Origin: Cordylochernes scorpioides | Lineage: Eukaryota; Arthropoda; Arachnida; Pseudoscorpiones; Chernetidae | DNA: 64,000 nt | Reading direction: 5' to 3' | Assembly (NCBI GenBank): GCA_030710605.1 | Contig: CP092886.1 | Span: 166,314,573 to 166,378,572, forward strand | Part shown: positions 29,905 through 40,325 of the stretch, in pieces | How positions within the stretch are numbered: position 1 is the first letter of the stretch | How the letters are laid out: every line of letters begins with the position of its first letter | The notes under the pieces: generated by a model | The model's database searches: none | What the model was told of the DNA's origin: nothing | Seen by the model: the letters and a program-made list of their open reading frames with translations, nothing else | Program-made: the position numbers and the translations under genes

Positions 29905-30140
29905 ATTGGATAAGAATCATTCAATTTAACAATATTTCAGTTGCTTAAACGCCAACCCCTTTATCAAAATATTTTTTAAACTTAATTCTATTGACGTTAT
30001 GTGGCGCTGAGTTTGGTTTTGACACACTTTAAAATGCTATAATACCTTGATAAAGGTTGGCATTCAGCCAACTGAAATATTGGTAAAATAAATTATACTT
30101 TGAACCAATATATGCCTATTTATTTAAAGAATTATTTATG
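29905..30140 (-). repeat. Foldback element, family FB2, inverted
   Basis: GACGTTATGTGGCGCTGAGTTTG, CCTTGATAAAGGTTGGC, GCCAACTGAAATATTGG and ACCAATATATGCC are the complement of the 16245-16400 copy. An extra direct CCAATATTTCAG part at 29920-29965 suggests a foldback whose first arm is cut by the gap. Confidence 0.65.
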
Positions 30141-30186
30141 GATTGCTCTCTATTTTCAAAAAATATAAATACATATATATATATAT

Positions 30187-30477
30187 TTATATCAGTTTGT
30201 GTAGGCTACTCCACAATTTTCCATCAGCGTAGGGAAAAATGGTCCCACCGATGCGGGCGAGCGATAGAGCGCCGAGGAAAAGAACAGGATCATCCCGGGG
30301 AAGGCAATAAAGCGCCACCATCCTCGTCCAGCGGCGTGGGCAGATGCTAGTCGGCTCAGAGGGCCGATTTGGGCCGTCCTTTAGGAAGACGACATCTGGG
30401 CAAAGACATGCTGTTATGTATGGGAGGGATTGGCAAACTGGCATTCCAAGGATTTCTTCCCAACAAAACCTATACAA
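30187..30477 (-). CDS. Orphan GC-richer ORF, unknown
   Basis: A 96-codon minus-strand ORF covers a markedly GC-richer block (30235-30450) in AT-rich DNA. The translation contains CPDVVFLKDGPNRPSEP and CPRRWTRMVALYCLPRDDP followed by a hydrophobic stretch (VLFLGALSLARIGGTIF). I recognise no domain. The complement of CTTGTATAG at about 30472-30480 could serve as a splice acceptor, but no donor is evident. It could be a host exon, a promoter-like GC island or part of an unknown element. The opposite strand is also partly open. Confidence 0.25.
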   Translation of the reverse strand: MYRFCWEEILGMPVCQSLPYITACLCPDVVFLKDGPNRPSEPTSICPRRWTRMVALYCLPRDDPVLFLGALSLARIGGTIFPYADGKLWSSLHKLI

Positions 30478-30479
30478 GA

Positions 30480-30945
30480 TTGAGTTTCATTTAGATGAAA
30501 TCTCTCGGATAAAGTTTTTCTTTTCTTTTACCACTTTGAAAATTTCCTCTTTTTTTCCTTTATAATAATGTAAACCATAGAATATAACTCAGGAGCGAGT
30601 ATCTATTTCTTTTTCTTTCTAAAGAGTAAAATAACATACATAGAAATATAAATAATATTTTCCAACAATATTATTTTCAAAATAAAAAAACAACATATAT
30701 AAATATAATATATATAAAATATATATTAATACAAGATGACATTCTATTCATATACGTATATATAAGAAATGTAAATTTATATATTTTCTTTTTCGAATAT
30801 TTTCCTTTCTAAAATATATCCTAATATAACTTAATCTGTCCTAAAAGCAAATGTCCATAGTTTGATTGAATGCCATTACTAAGATACCATCCTTCAGTGT
30901 TACATATATAAGCAGAAAAGCCCAAGTATTAGAGCTCTATAAAAA
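30480..30945. other. No gene seen
   Basis: AT-rich sequence with T-rich tracts. No repeat partner recognised. Confidence 0.45.
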
Positions 30946-30949
30946 GTAT

Positions 30950-31060
30950 GGTAGATTAAATTGGTGAAACAGCTGAGAGAGTTCACCACTGATGAGCCAA
31001 GCCTTCCCAATATTTTTTCATCACAGAAAGGATGGTAGAAAGTTTGTTTTATTTGAAAAA
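30950..31060 (+). repeat. Foldback FB1, single inner arm
   Basis: GTAGATTAAATTGGTGAAAC, GTTCACCACTGATGAGCCAAG, TTTTTCATCACAG and GGTAGAAA give the inner part of one FB1 arm. The helix TTGGT/GCCAA around GAAA...CTGATGA is kept by a G-U pair. Confidence 0.6.
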
Positions 31061-31365
31061 AAAATCGTGTTTGATAGTTTTATTTTTTAATTTAATTACT
31101 GTGACAATTCCTAAGTGAGGCAGTTCGCATCGGAGTAATTTGCCGTTAAATATAATTCCCACAATTATCTAATTATTATTTAAGTTACTAATGAACTTGC
31201 AGCGCGTACACTACTTAAACACAATGGTTTGGGTTCCTCGACCATTGCGTTGTTGTTTGGTGAAATAGTCATCATATATATTCACAGAAATTAGTAGAAA
31301 CTTTCTAGGTGCTACTTTTGCCCAGAGGGTATTTTCTATTATTTATTATACCATATATATGTTAT
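31061..31365. other. No gene seen
   Basis: Contains TGCCGTTAAATATAATTCCC and CTCGACCATTGCGTTGTTG, not repeated in the window. Unassigned. Confidence 0.4.
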
Positions 31366-31369
31366 ATAT

Positions 31370-31512
31370 GTTTGTGTGTATTCAAAACTATTATAGACAG
31401 GTATGATATTTTTAAAAATTAAACAATTCTGTTTAAACAAATAATTGTTTAATTTTTAAAAGAATCATAACCGTCTATAATAGTTTCGAATTCGCATAAC
31501 AGAGGACTCGCT
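31370..31512. repeat. Hairpin from FB1 outer arms
   Basis: CAAAACTATTATAGACAGGTATGA and TCATAACCGTCTATAATAGTTTCG are inverted, with inner TTAAACAATT/AATTGTTTAA. This is an FB1 element without its inner part. Confidence 0.65.
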
Positions 31513-31554
31513 AACGCATCATATATATTAATATGTGCGTGTGTGAAAACAAAT

Positions 31555-31735
31555 AAAAAAGGTCAGGTGTTGATATTAAAATAAAAAAGGTATATCCTGA
31601 CCACGAGCACATGAGCACATTTCAGGAAACAGGGTAAATCAACGTTTAGTTGATTTCTGTTCCACTAGATGGCGTTCTCCAATCTAAAAGTTCATGTGCC
31701 CGTGGTCAGGATATGCCTTTTTTATTTTAATATAT
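31555..31735. repeat. Retrozyme-like palindrome
   Basis: TATCCTGACCACGAGCACATGAGC on the left and GTGCCCGTGGTCAGGATATGCC on the right are inverted tails. In between lies the direct body part CAGGAAACAGGGTAAATCAACGTTTAG to CACTAGATGGCG. No ribozyme core. Confidence 0.6.
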
Positions 31736-32085
31736 GCGTGTATTATATATATTTCGTATTATAATATCAATAGGATTTCTAAGCTTACTGGGATTTTTCC
31801 AATCTCACGTGGCAGCATGGCAATACAATCATGATAAGGACGCACTGAAATGGCCTCACTTATAATATATTGAAATATTTTCATCTTCTACTATTATACA
31901 ATGTTTCTTATTGAATAGAGCATTTGAATATTAAGAGATTCCAAAATTTAACTATCAATATATGACCTATTCACTAAACATACGTCAAATTAATTTATCT
32001 AGATCAGTTAATGATATTTGGCAATATTTACTATTAATCTGAAATTGTTAATTGATGACATATTCCTTATATTGTAATATATTAA
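31736..32085. other. No gene seen
   Basis: AT-rich sequence. GTGGCAGCATGGCAATACAATC at 31810 is not repeated here. Confidence 0.4.
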
Positions 32086-32089
32086 AATG

Positions 32090-32540
32090 AAACCAGATTC
32101 AATCCAATGAATATCGCTAGAGTAGAATGAGATCGATAAAGGAAGCTTACAAAAAGCGCCGAGAAGGGCAAGCAGGACAACTCATCCATCTAAGATGATA
32201 AAAAGTTTCAAGTTGGTGGGAAATCACTAGCCCCGCGCCACTCAAAAATTCAGGATACCCCAAATGCTTTTGCTAATTAACTGGCCGGTAAATTGCACAA
32301 AAATTTCATTTAGCGGGCAGATAGTGCTAATTAGTGGAGGTAATGAAGGAGATCGTCGCATTGGAGATTGAGATGATTAAAAATCCTGGGCGTGATTTAT
32401 TAGCTTCCCCGGGCTTCCACCTGTTGTTTGTTCTTTGTCACAAAAAAACTTCCAATCGCTATCTGCCAAGAATTCTGTCAAATGACTCGAATACACTAAT
32501 GACATTTTCACTGAATGATTCTAAAACATCAAACATTTAG
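32090..32540. other. Possible conserved noncoding island
   Basis: Non-repetitive DNA of balanced composition with several TAATTA/CTAATTAG homeodomain-type sites (for example TTTGCTAATTAACTGGCC and GTGCTAATTAGTGG), blocks such as CATTTAGCGGGCAG, and no coding signature. An overlapping 68-codon ORF has no domain. It looks like an ancient regulatory block; only comparison with related genomes could show that. Confidence 0.35.
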
Positions 32541-32639
32541 CATTTTTTTTCTATAAGGTTCATTTTTAATATAATCATTAGCATTAATCAATCGGAAACT
32601 TAATTTGCATAGTTAAATATAATGAAGACTCTTCCCTGC

Positions 32640-32800
32640 TTTTACAATTTTACAAAATCAATGAGGTATCTATGTCTAGGTTTCCTTTTACAATAGGTAA
32701 TACTTCTAGGTCCGTGTTGAAGGGCATGTTAGTCCGAAAGCTTGAGAAATAAAAAAATGCAAAAGGAAACCTAGCCCTAGATTCCTTATTGATTTTGTAA
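32640..32800. repeat. Penelope-like end fragment inside a foldback
   Basis: Arms of about 40 bp (TTTACAAAATCAATGAGG..CTAGGTTTCCTTTT and the inverse AAAAGGAAACCTAG..CCTTATTGATTTTGTAAA) flank TAATACTTCTAGGTCCGTG..CCGAAAGCTTGAGAAATAAA. The middle matches 5630-5700. Confidence 0.5.
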
Positions 32801-33109
32801 AGAAATTAAATATGATGAATTTTATTTTATATATAAATTAACGTTTTGTAAAGAAGCTGCACATAACTAACGACAAAGTAAAAAATTCCAATCAACAGAA
32901 GTTCTTAGGGATTTTTCATATTTAAATCTATGCACATATCTCTCTTGAATAGATATACGTTTTCAATTGTAATACTCTTTTTCCCATTTTAATAATGGAG
33001 ATATATAACATTATAGAAATATTTGTGGTTATCTCTAAAAGCCTTTTTCACAATTTTATCTTGAATCAAGAAAATGCAATTGTTTTGAGAATATACAGAA
33101 AAAAGGAAC

Positions 33110-33180
33110 CTTCTGATCGTGCAACTGAATATATATATTGCTAAAGGCATATTAACATCTATCAGAACAAAATTTATTGA
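33110..33180 (-). repeat. Cloverleaf-family fragment
   Basis: On the minus strand CAGTTGCACGATCAGAAGG matches hairpin 3 and the outer arm of the family. TCTGATAGATG stands near the other end. The centre is replaced. Confidence 0.35.
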
Positions 33181-33224
33181 TTAGGATTTTTTTATTTTCA
33201 GAGAATCGTCTACAATATCCTTTC

Positions 33225-33300
33225 TTGAATTATCAAGACGAACCAACCACCGATGTGGTTTAATGGCCCTCGTCAGCACGATGCAGACTGTACTTTGTAG
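33225..33300 (-). ncRNA. Hammerhead ribozyme relic
   Basis: On the minus strand CATCGTGCTGACGAGGGCCATTA keeps the CTGACGA core and the GGGC-CATTA half of helix II, like the copy at 51876. GCCC-GAAA has been replaced by AACCACATC. TCAAGACGAACCAACCACC upstream fits the retrozyme or Penelope border. Not functional. Confidence 0.4.
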
Positions 33301-33309
33301 ACATACCAA

Positions 33310-33400
33310 GGTCATCCTCACGTCTGAAAGGGTTCACCACTGATGATAAAACACTCCTTATAGTTTTCATTACAGTAGGGATATTAGAAATGTGTTTTAC
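33310..33400 (+). repeat. Foldback FB1, arm fragment
   Basis: AAGGGTTCACCACTGATGA, TTTTCATTACAGTAGGG and TAGAAATGTGTTTTA fit one inner FB1 arm. Confidence 0.5.
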
Positions 33401-33674
33401 TTTTAAAATATTTGTGTTTAATATTTTTATTTCTTATATACAGATGACGCGTTATTTCCTTATAATTAACTTTATCTCAGATAGTTCTAATAATCAATCT
33501 ATCAGTTCTTACTTGGTTGTAGATGATGTTCCCAAGACCACTAATAATTCATACAAAATACCTCGTTATAAATGCACACGTGAGCACGTAACTGCATTTA
33601 TCCGATCTGATACGCCTAAATTATTATTCTTATCAGTAAAATATAAATGTTTACATGCTATTTCTTCCTAATGT

Positions 33675-34062
33675 AATCACATAATACGATGCACTAGCGC
33701 GCCATCTGTAATAAAAATTCTAAACTATTTTAAATGCGTAAGATTATTTTTGATATTAAACAATTTCTACTGCCCTTACTGCAATGTAATTCTACTGTAC
33801 TCAAAGCTTATGTCCATAGTTCTTCTAAAATACCCATTCCAAGAGTCTATCAACAGTATCACTATAAAAGGAAGTTCCAAAAATGCAATATAACAGCGGT
33901 GTGGTAGATTAAACTGGCGAAAGCGCTGGGAGGGTTCACCACTGATGAGCCAGCCCCTCCTATTAATTTTTCCATTGCAGAAAGGGCAGTAGAAATTGTT
34001 TAATTTCAAAAATAATCTTACGCCTTTAAAATAGTTTCGAATTTTGATAATCACATAATGTT
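33675..34062. repeat. Foldback FB1 with internal insertion
   Basis: The outer arms are ACTAGCGCGCCATCTGTAAT, CTAAACTATTTTAAATGCGTAAG, CTACTGCCCTTACTGCAATG on the left and the inverse on the right. The left inner arm is replaced by about 110 bp of other DNA (33790-33900). The right inner arm has CTGGCGAAAGCGCTGGGAGGG and CACTGATGAGCCAGCC. Confidence 0.7.
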
Positions 34063-35590
34063 ATTTTCTGCTTTTGGATGTGTCAAATTGGATAGAAAAT
34101 ATATACATTCCAAATTACCAATTTATATTAATATTTTTTCACATTTCCCATTTATTTATAAAATTCTTCAATTGTTTATTGAGATTGGTAGATTTAAATC
34201 TTTACAAAGACTGAGTTCTACTTTTTCCAAATATCTCTGAAGCCGTTACGACTTTGAGAACCCATTCAATATAGAATATAGAGCAGAAAATATGATGATA
34301 TATGAGCAAATTCAAACAATAGCAAAGTGAGATGGAGACAAATAAAGCGATGAAATGTTGCATTAGCTTTGATGTATGGTCAGTGACTTCTTCTGTTTAC
34401 CCGCGGTAACGTTGGGTAAATAGACTGTGAAATTGCCAGGAGATGCCTTCATTTATGGCCACTTTGACTTTTTAAATGACATGTTTTTCAAAAGAATTCT
34501 GTCACAACCGACACCCGAAGAGAAATATTAAATATAAATAAATTGAAAAGTACTTGTATATTTAATTATTGTTATATATATATTCATTCTGTACTATTTA
34601 TCATTTATAATTATCGTACTAAATCCTTTGTAGTAACCGCTCCGTTGATATATTTTTCTAGGATCCTTTCTCACATTAACGTATTACACCAAGAACGTAA
34701 CCTCTCTAAATTTAACAACCTCTGCTTGTTTCGGGTAGTTCAGACAGGAAAATATGTGCCTGATAGCCTTACATTATTTGTGTGAAATACTTCTGCTGAA
34801 TTATATTTTTCTAAAATATATTAGCATTGTGTGCAGTAAGGTATTGTAATTAGAGTTATTTTTAAATGCTGTCTATAGATGATCCAATCTTTACGTTTTC
34901 ATAGAGGAGAGATGTATAGATATTTTTAAGGTATATGAAATTCTTTTGGTGCACAGAAATGCACATATATATTGGTGTATATATATATATATATGTCTGG
35001 TTAAAATCATCATTATTATTTATTTATGCTTATTCTTTATTGTTTTTGTGCTTTATTAATTTGTTTCATTGATTATTAGTTTTTATGTTGGATTAATTTT
35101 TCTTAATTCGGAAACAGTGTGTTGTTAATATTTTGTTTTGTTTTGTTATGTAATTTAAAAATCGTATTCAGTGTTGTGTATTTGAAATTCTAAATTCTTT
35201 TGTTTTGTTGTTTGTAGTGAATTACAAAATTCTAAACTCTAATTTAAGTCAAGTCTTTATTTTATTCTAAAAGGTCTCCTGGAGAAGAAGAACTCAAACT
35301 CAGCGAAACACTTTAACCTATAAAATTCAAGTTAAGTATATGCGCGACCAATATATAAAGGTCAAGCGTATGTATGTTAATTTAGAGATAGAGACAGGTT
35401 TTGTCCACATTTATATTCGAGGAAAATTCAAATTAACCGAATACTAGACAATTTACCTATTTTTAGTCAGAAAATTACTATGTAATATTTCTGTATTAGT
35501 ATAATATGAATAGGTAGCCGAATAAATAGGGAAACTCCCAGGTTTTACCCGAATGATTTTTTTTTAATCTGAGAATATTAATATGTGTAT
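34063..35590. other. No gene seen
   Basis: AT-rich sequence, with a (TA)n tract at about 34978-34994. ORFs up to 80 codons are of AT-rich composition and have no domains. Confidence 0.5.
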
Positions 35591-35592
35591 GC

Positions 35593-35867
35593 AACCATAC
35601 CTCGCTTTGCGTCGGGGTTACGTTCCAAAAAAACACGACGCAAATTGAAACGACGCAAAGTGAAAATATGTGAAGGCGCAATCAAAAACAAAGGTGTTGC
35701 CATGTTTTAGTAAAAAAAAAAAATTTTTTTTTAATTAAAGACTCGAAATCAAAACAACGCAACTTCAAAAATCTAACGACGCACAGTGAAAATCAGTAAA
35801 AATTAAGCAGCGACGCAACTTTGAAAAAAACGCAAAACGAAACGACGCAAAACGAGGTACTGGTATA
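35593..35867. mobile_element. Tigger/pogo-like MITE, copy 1
   Basis: The ends CCATACCTCGCTTTGCGTCG and, inverted, CCAGTACCTCGTTTTGCGTCG match with one indel. GGGTTACGTTCC follows. Several internal ACGACGCA motifs are spaced along it. The CATACCTCG start resembles pogo/Tigger ends. Copy 2 is at 61705-61996. No ORF. Confidence 0.7.
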
Positions 35868-37165
35868 CTTGTATGCGTATGTATAAAATATAAATTCTGT
35901 TTTAAGGTGAACAATATTTGAATAAAATGTAATACAAATATTATTTATTATGAATATATTGATATATAATTCCCATTCTAAAGTTGAATAATATGTAATA
36001 TTAGTGTATGTAACCTTCCCATTAATCAGGAAATAGCTCTCACTGTCCTTGGGGTCAATGGTTCCCATTAATGGATTTTCATGGAAGGGTTAACGTGCTG
36101 ATTTTTTACAACTCGATATGTTTACAATAAAATTTATCAATTAACATACAACTTTCAAGTTTTAAATATTTTAAATTGCTATATCTGAATATATATTAAA
36201 TTATAATTATTATTTAATAAATATAACAACATTTTCTCTTTTTTATTGAAACCAAACAGTAGAATAGGCAACTTGGAGTTGTCTTTGTTTGGCGCCAGTA
36301 TTGGAGGACACTTGGTTCAATAATGTTTGATGTCACTCCAACAACTTTTATAAAATAAATGAATTTCAACTGATTTATTGGAAATCAATTCCCCCATGCT
36401 CCTTTTGTTGAGGTTTAACGAGATTTCTTATCTGATAGTGGTCGGATTACCAAACCTTGTCGAATGAACCGCAGCACAACTTGGGAATATATCACGTGGA
36501 TAACCTTGTGGACGACCTTGTACTCATTGCACATTCGTAAAGTTGAACTATTTATAGTGCCACCATTTTTATCTTTAGAATAAAGCAATTTAAATTGCTC
36601 TTGCTAAAAAATTAAATTGGCATAACCGCTAGGAGGATTTACCACTGATGTGCAAAAATTGTTTTACTTTTAAATGAAAAGGGCGCAATATATACAAATA
36701 GCTTGAGTATTCGAATACAGATATATAGTGCACACGTCACATTCTATATTTTAGCTAAGTATTTATTAATTTATTAACAGAGTATCATTTTTGATGTTTA
36801 ATTTTGCTACTATGTAAACATCCCTCATTGCTTTTTTTATCATTCATAGTTTGTTCTTACCTTAAATAAATTGCTGTGTCATCCTGAAGTTTGTCTTTTC
36901 TGTGCCAAAAATAGGAATATATTCATTTTTTCTTCTATATATCCATAAAATGAAAGGTTACCTCTCTGGTTAAAATAGAGGCAAACACTATGTACCATCT
37001 AGTGACAGTCTCGACAAACTAGCAGTCTCTGGTTAATGACAAATCCCAACCACCTTTTTGTACCACATTCAGAAATACCACCTGGAGAGAGATATACCAT
37101 GGGGTATGTCTGAATACCTTCGTCAGTCCAAGGATAGCTTTGATTCCATAAGATCTCCCAGATAA
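35868..37165. other. No gene seen
   Basis: AT-rich. 36600-36680 is a decayed FB1 arm (TTGGCATAACCGCTAGGAGG, ACCACTGATG). 36960-37150 has ACCATCTAGTGACAG and CTTCGTCAGTCC pieces like other repeat borders. Confidence 0.45.
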
Positions 37166-37167
37166 TC

Positions 37168-37524
37168 GTGAAATCTTTAGATTTGGAAAAGAGTTGTTTA
37201 GCTGGTAAATCTATTTTCAGACATAGAATTGGCCTAGATACTCTGCCAACTAAGCATCTCTTAGGCCAATTCTTTAGATATCACGAATCCCTTGCGCAGA
37301 TCAAAGTTCACCCTAGACAGACGAAGTCATTTATAACGAAGCCACAGTCTTCAGATCGATCTTATGATTTTGTCAGAGTTGATATTATTTGTTTTGTCAC
37401 CGAACCGAGTTGGAATATGAATAGTTGCTATCAATTCGTCATAACAGTAAAGGTAAAAAATAATTGCGTGTATATATATATTATATATAATAAAGATTTT
37501 TTGCTGTTTTTTGATTCATATTGA
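37168..37524 (+). CDS. Unrecognised ORF, 118 codons
   Basis: The first 90 codons (LAGKSIFRHRIGLDTLPTKH, QIKVHPRQTKSF, YDFVRVDIICFVTEPSW) look less AT-biased than random frames nearby, then it runs into AT-rich repeats. No domain recognised, no copy elsewhere in the window. It may be a relic of an unknown element or chance. Confidence 0.15.
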   Translation: MKSLDLEKSCLAGKSIFRHRIGLDTLPTKHLLGQFFRYHESLAQIKVHPRQTKSFITKPQSSDRSYDFVRVDIICFVTEPSWNMNSCYQFVITVKVKNNCVYIYIIYNKDFLLFFDSY

Positions 37525-37785
37525 TGATTATGCTATGGTGGTGCAGTCATGGCTAAAAATCTTGTGAAAGTATAATAACAAAAATGGTTTTGATCAGAGA
37601 GATTGCTTTAATTGAGTTTTAGGTTAAACATAATTCGGCGTAAGAATAAAAAAAATGAAAAGATTATTTACATAATTACAAAGTGTTGGGTCGACCAATC
37701 GGGGAAGAACAACAATGAGTATTTATAGAGAAAGCGCGACCTCTGGCGGTCGATTTAAACAGAGTATTTATATCTATGAAATAAT
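37515..37785 (+). repeat. Dispersed 300-bp repeat, left half of a large palindrome
   Basis: Starts ATGATTATGCTATGGTGGTGCAG and ends CGGTCGATTTAAACAGAG..ATCTATGAAAT. An inverted partner is at 37905-38205. Confidence 0.65.
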
Positions 37786-37904
37786 ATATATATTTTTTAA
37801 ATGAAATAATACTTTTATATAACATATATACAATTAGTATAAAATATTGTGAATATATATAGCCTTAAGAGAATATATGTTTTATAGGAATATTATTTTA
37901 TTTA

Positions 37905-38205
37905 AAATTATAGTTCATAAATTCAAATATATATTCTTTTATATCTACCACCATGGCCAGCTCAAAACCTTTGTAATTATGTAAATAGGTTTTTCTTTTT
38001 TTTTCTATTCTTACGCCTTAAATCAAGAAGTACTTTTATCAAATTATGTTTTTATATATTCCTTTAGCTCAATTAAAGAAATCTTTGATCAAAACTATTT
38101 TTATTATTATACCTTCAAGATTTTTGCCACGACTTCATTACCAATATCATGTAGTACTAAAAAGAACCAGCAAATATTTCCATAGAATAATCCTCAAGAT
38201 AATCA
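37905..38205 (-). repeat. Dispersed 300-bp repeat, right half of a large palindrome
   Basis: Complement of the unit at 37515-37785, from ACCACCATGGCCAGCTCAAAACC to AATAATCCTCAAGATAATC. The CGGTCGATTTA end is shortened. The arms differ by many substitutions, so they are two insertions, not a fresh inverted duplication. Confidence 0.6.
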
Positions 38206-38950
38206 AAATCAGCAGAAATTCTTTATATTTATAATATATATATATTTACAGATTGATAATTTAATAAATTTATAAATAATTCATGTGTGAATAAAGGTAA
38301 ATAGGCTCAAAAAAGTAAAAATATATATCAATGATATTTTAATAAAATAGTTTACTAAAAATACAAATATCATATAATCACGAAAGATTAAAGTAGAGAT
38401 GTAACCGTGGTTTTATACATTGTAACATAAGGTCTAAAAATAATCTTATTTAGGAGAGGGATTTAGTTTTTCTCTCTGTAACAATCATGTAATATTATAT
38501 TTAATGACAAATATATATTACATTTTTTGATATAATTGAAAAGGATTTAAGAAAAGCTTAAACGGTTAGTGCTAAAGTAAATTAAATTTAGAAGATATTG
38601 TGTAATTCTCAATTTGCTTTATCTAGTCCTCGAAGGAATTGACTCCTAATCAAACGGGGCAGACAACTATCCTTACATTGATAGAACGAGTTATAATGAG
38701 ACGTATATAGAGGCTTATGTTGGAGAGATAATTTATTCAAATCAATTTAGAGTAATAATATAACGGTTGAGAGAATATAGAGGAGGCAGAATTTATTATA
38801 TAAAATAGGAGAGATAGAAATATTTATATATATAAAAGGAAAATTATTTTTGTATATTGAATTTATAAATATTATTAATGTGAGTTGGAAGAAGCGGCAG
38901 CGGGTCGACGAGCCATCGAAATAAAGAAGCATCTCATTAGTAATATATAT
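38206..38950. other. No gene seen
   Basis: AT-rich. A short block at 38625-38680 (CTAGTCCTCGAAGGAATTGAC) and one at 38888-38920 are less AT-rich but unassigned. Confidence 0.4.
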
Positions 38951-39014
38951 ATATACAGGGTGATCCAAAAGTCCCGCACAACTTTAAAAATTAATAACTC
39001 CGCGATTATTCGCG

Positions 39015-39305
39015 CTAGAGCAATGCGGTAAACACCATTGTGTTCAGGATGCAATGGGATTTTTTATGGCAAATAATGTAAAATTCGAAATTGATTTTAG
39101 TTACAATTTTATTCGCCAGATGGCGCTCTACCAGAATCAGAGATTCATCGGCCAAATTGTTTGATAAATTGAAAAATATAACTGATCGACACGTATTTTT
39201 CCTTTTTGAATACCAGGAAAGAACCATAATAATATCAAATAACAAATTAATAAAACACCACTTCGCCAAAAGTATGAAGAATTGGTTAACGATTTTCAAA
39301 TACAA
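39015..39305 (-). CDS. Conserved small ORF in LINE 3' region, copy 2
   Basis: 96 codons, of which the last 80 match the ORFs at 25825-26079 and 49966-50220 with few changes. Same reservations: the opposite strand is open too, and no domain is known. This copy is attached to the RNase H part of the element, which shows where the ORF lies in the full LINE. Confidence 0.3.
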   Translation of the reverse strand: MYLKIVNQFFILLAKWCFINLLFDIIMVLSWYSKRKNTCRSVIFFNLSNNLADESLILVERHLANKIVTKINFEFYIICHKKSHCILNTMVFTALL

Positions 39306-39485
39306 TCAGAGATATGTAAAATAGGTAAATGCAAATTAAAACATGTAGCAAAAAGAAAATTGATATTTTAGATACGGTTTGTTTCCGAAGATAATAAATT
39401 TCTAATATTTTTAATTCAACTCTCACTCAGTATCGATTATATTTATTTTAATTCATTTGAAAAATATGTATCTATCTCTGATAAT

Positions 39486-40325
39486 TTATTTTACTCTGGA
39501 ATGCCGTTGTTGTTGTCGTGTCCAATAAAGAGCCTCAGATGTACCATGCGTCTCCATCACATCAGCAGCAATGTCCACTATCTTGGGTGTGTAAAGCTGC
39601 TGCTCTGGGTCTATGTCAAATTTCTGCAAGGCTGCGGCCATTGCTGGACATGAGAATATGTGGGTAGGTGTAAGTTCCACCCCAGGACAATTGTTGCATG
39701 CCCTATAAGTTCTTGTGCCATCTGGATGTATTGTCATTCCTTTATAGTGTTTTGTTCTAAGTCTTGTTATAGTTTTTGTCATTTTTCTCTCAGAGTTTAT
39801 TTAGCATTTTGATCTTTTCTTGTTTTTTTGTTTAATTATCTTGTATTCTGACAAAGAATCAGCGTCAAATAATGGCATTTGTTCTTTCCTTTGGCTCAAC
39901 TTTCTGGCTTCCTTTGCCAATTCAAATGCCATTTCATTACTCCCGATCCCAGCATGGACAGGGATCCAATGTAGAATGCAGTTATTCTCCAATGGTTCCA
40001 GTTGGGTAAGTAACGAGTGTATTTTCCGTGTGATTTTAGTATTGCCCTTCTGAATTGCTTCTAGAGCGGATATGGAGTCGCTGTATATTAAAATTCCTTC
40101 TGCTTGATGCAGGGATGGTTGGTTAAGGCATACATCAAGGGCTTTCCAGATAGCTGTCAGTTCACAAGTGAAGTTTGACGAAATCTGTCCTGCTCCTTCT
40201 TTGATTTTGATGTTTGTTCCATCTTGCAGTATTATGTTAATTCCGGCCCCTCCATTACTCAGGGTAAGGTCTGAAGATCCATCTGTATATGCTGTTAAAG
40301 GGCGTGGCCTAGCATTTTTAATCAA
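39486..40325 (-). pseudogene. LINE-D RNase H and C-terminal region
   Basis: RNase H degrades the RNA strand of the RNA-DNA hybrid during LINE replication. TAYTDGSSD gives the first acidic residue, NFTCELTAIWKAL the glutamate, LIYSDSISAL the second aspartate and HWIPVHAGIGSNE the late histidine motif. The last acidic position reads FELAKEA where relatives have AD.LAKEA, so a key residue is changed to E. A stop at 39801 separates this from a second ORF (39486-39782) with CNNCPGVELTPTHIFSCPA, a typical C-terminal CCHC-like motif of LINEs with RNase H. The N-terminal RT is missing. Confidence 0.82.

Larger units (their letters stand above)
38954..40325 (-). mobile_element. LINE with RNase H, 5'-truncated (LINE-D)
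   Basis: Minus-strand 3' half of a LINE: RNase H ORF, C-terminal zinc-type ORF, about 500 bp of 3' region, ending ATCACCCTGTATAT in a (TA)n tract. Shares its 3' end with 25763 and 50281. The 5' side joins LINE-A head to head near 40300-40325. Confidence 0.8.

Noticed and set aside
33390..33671. 93-codon plus-strand ORF
   Set aside because: AT-rich composition, no domain, and partly overlaps the decayed foldback region. Not supported as a gene.
34058..34785. Short ORFs in the blank region
   Set aside because: They reflect low stop density by chance and AT-rich codons (I, F, Y, K, N) with no motif.
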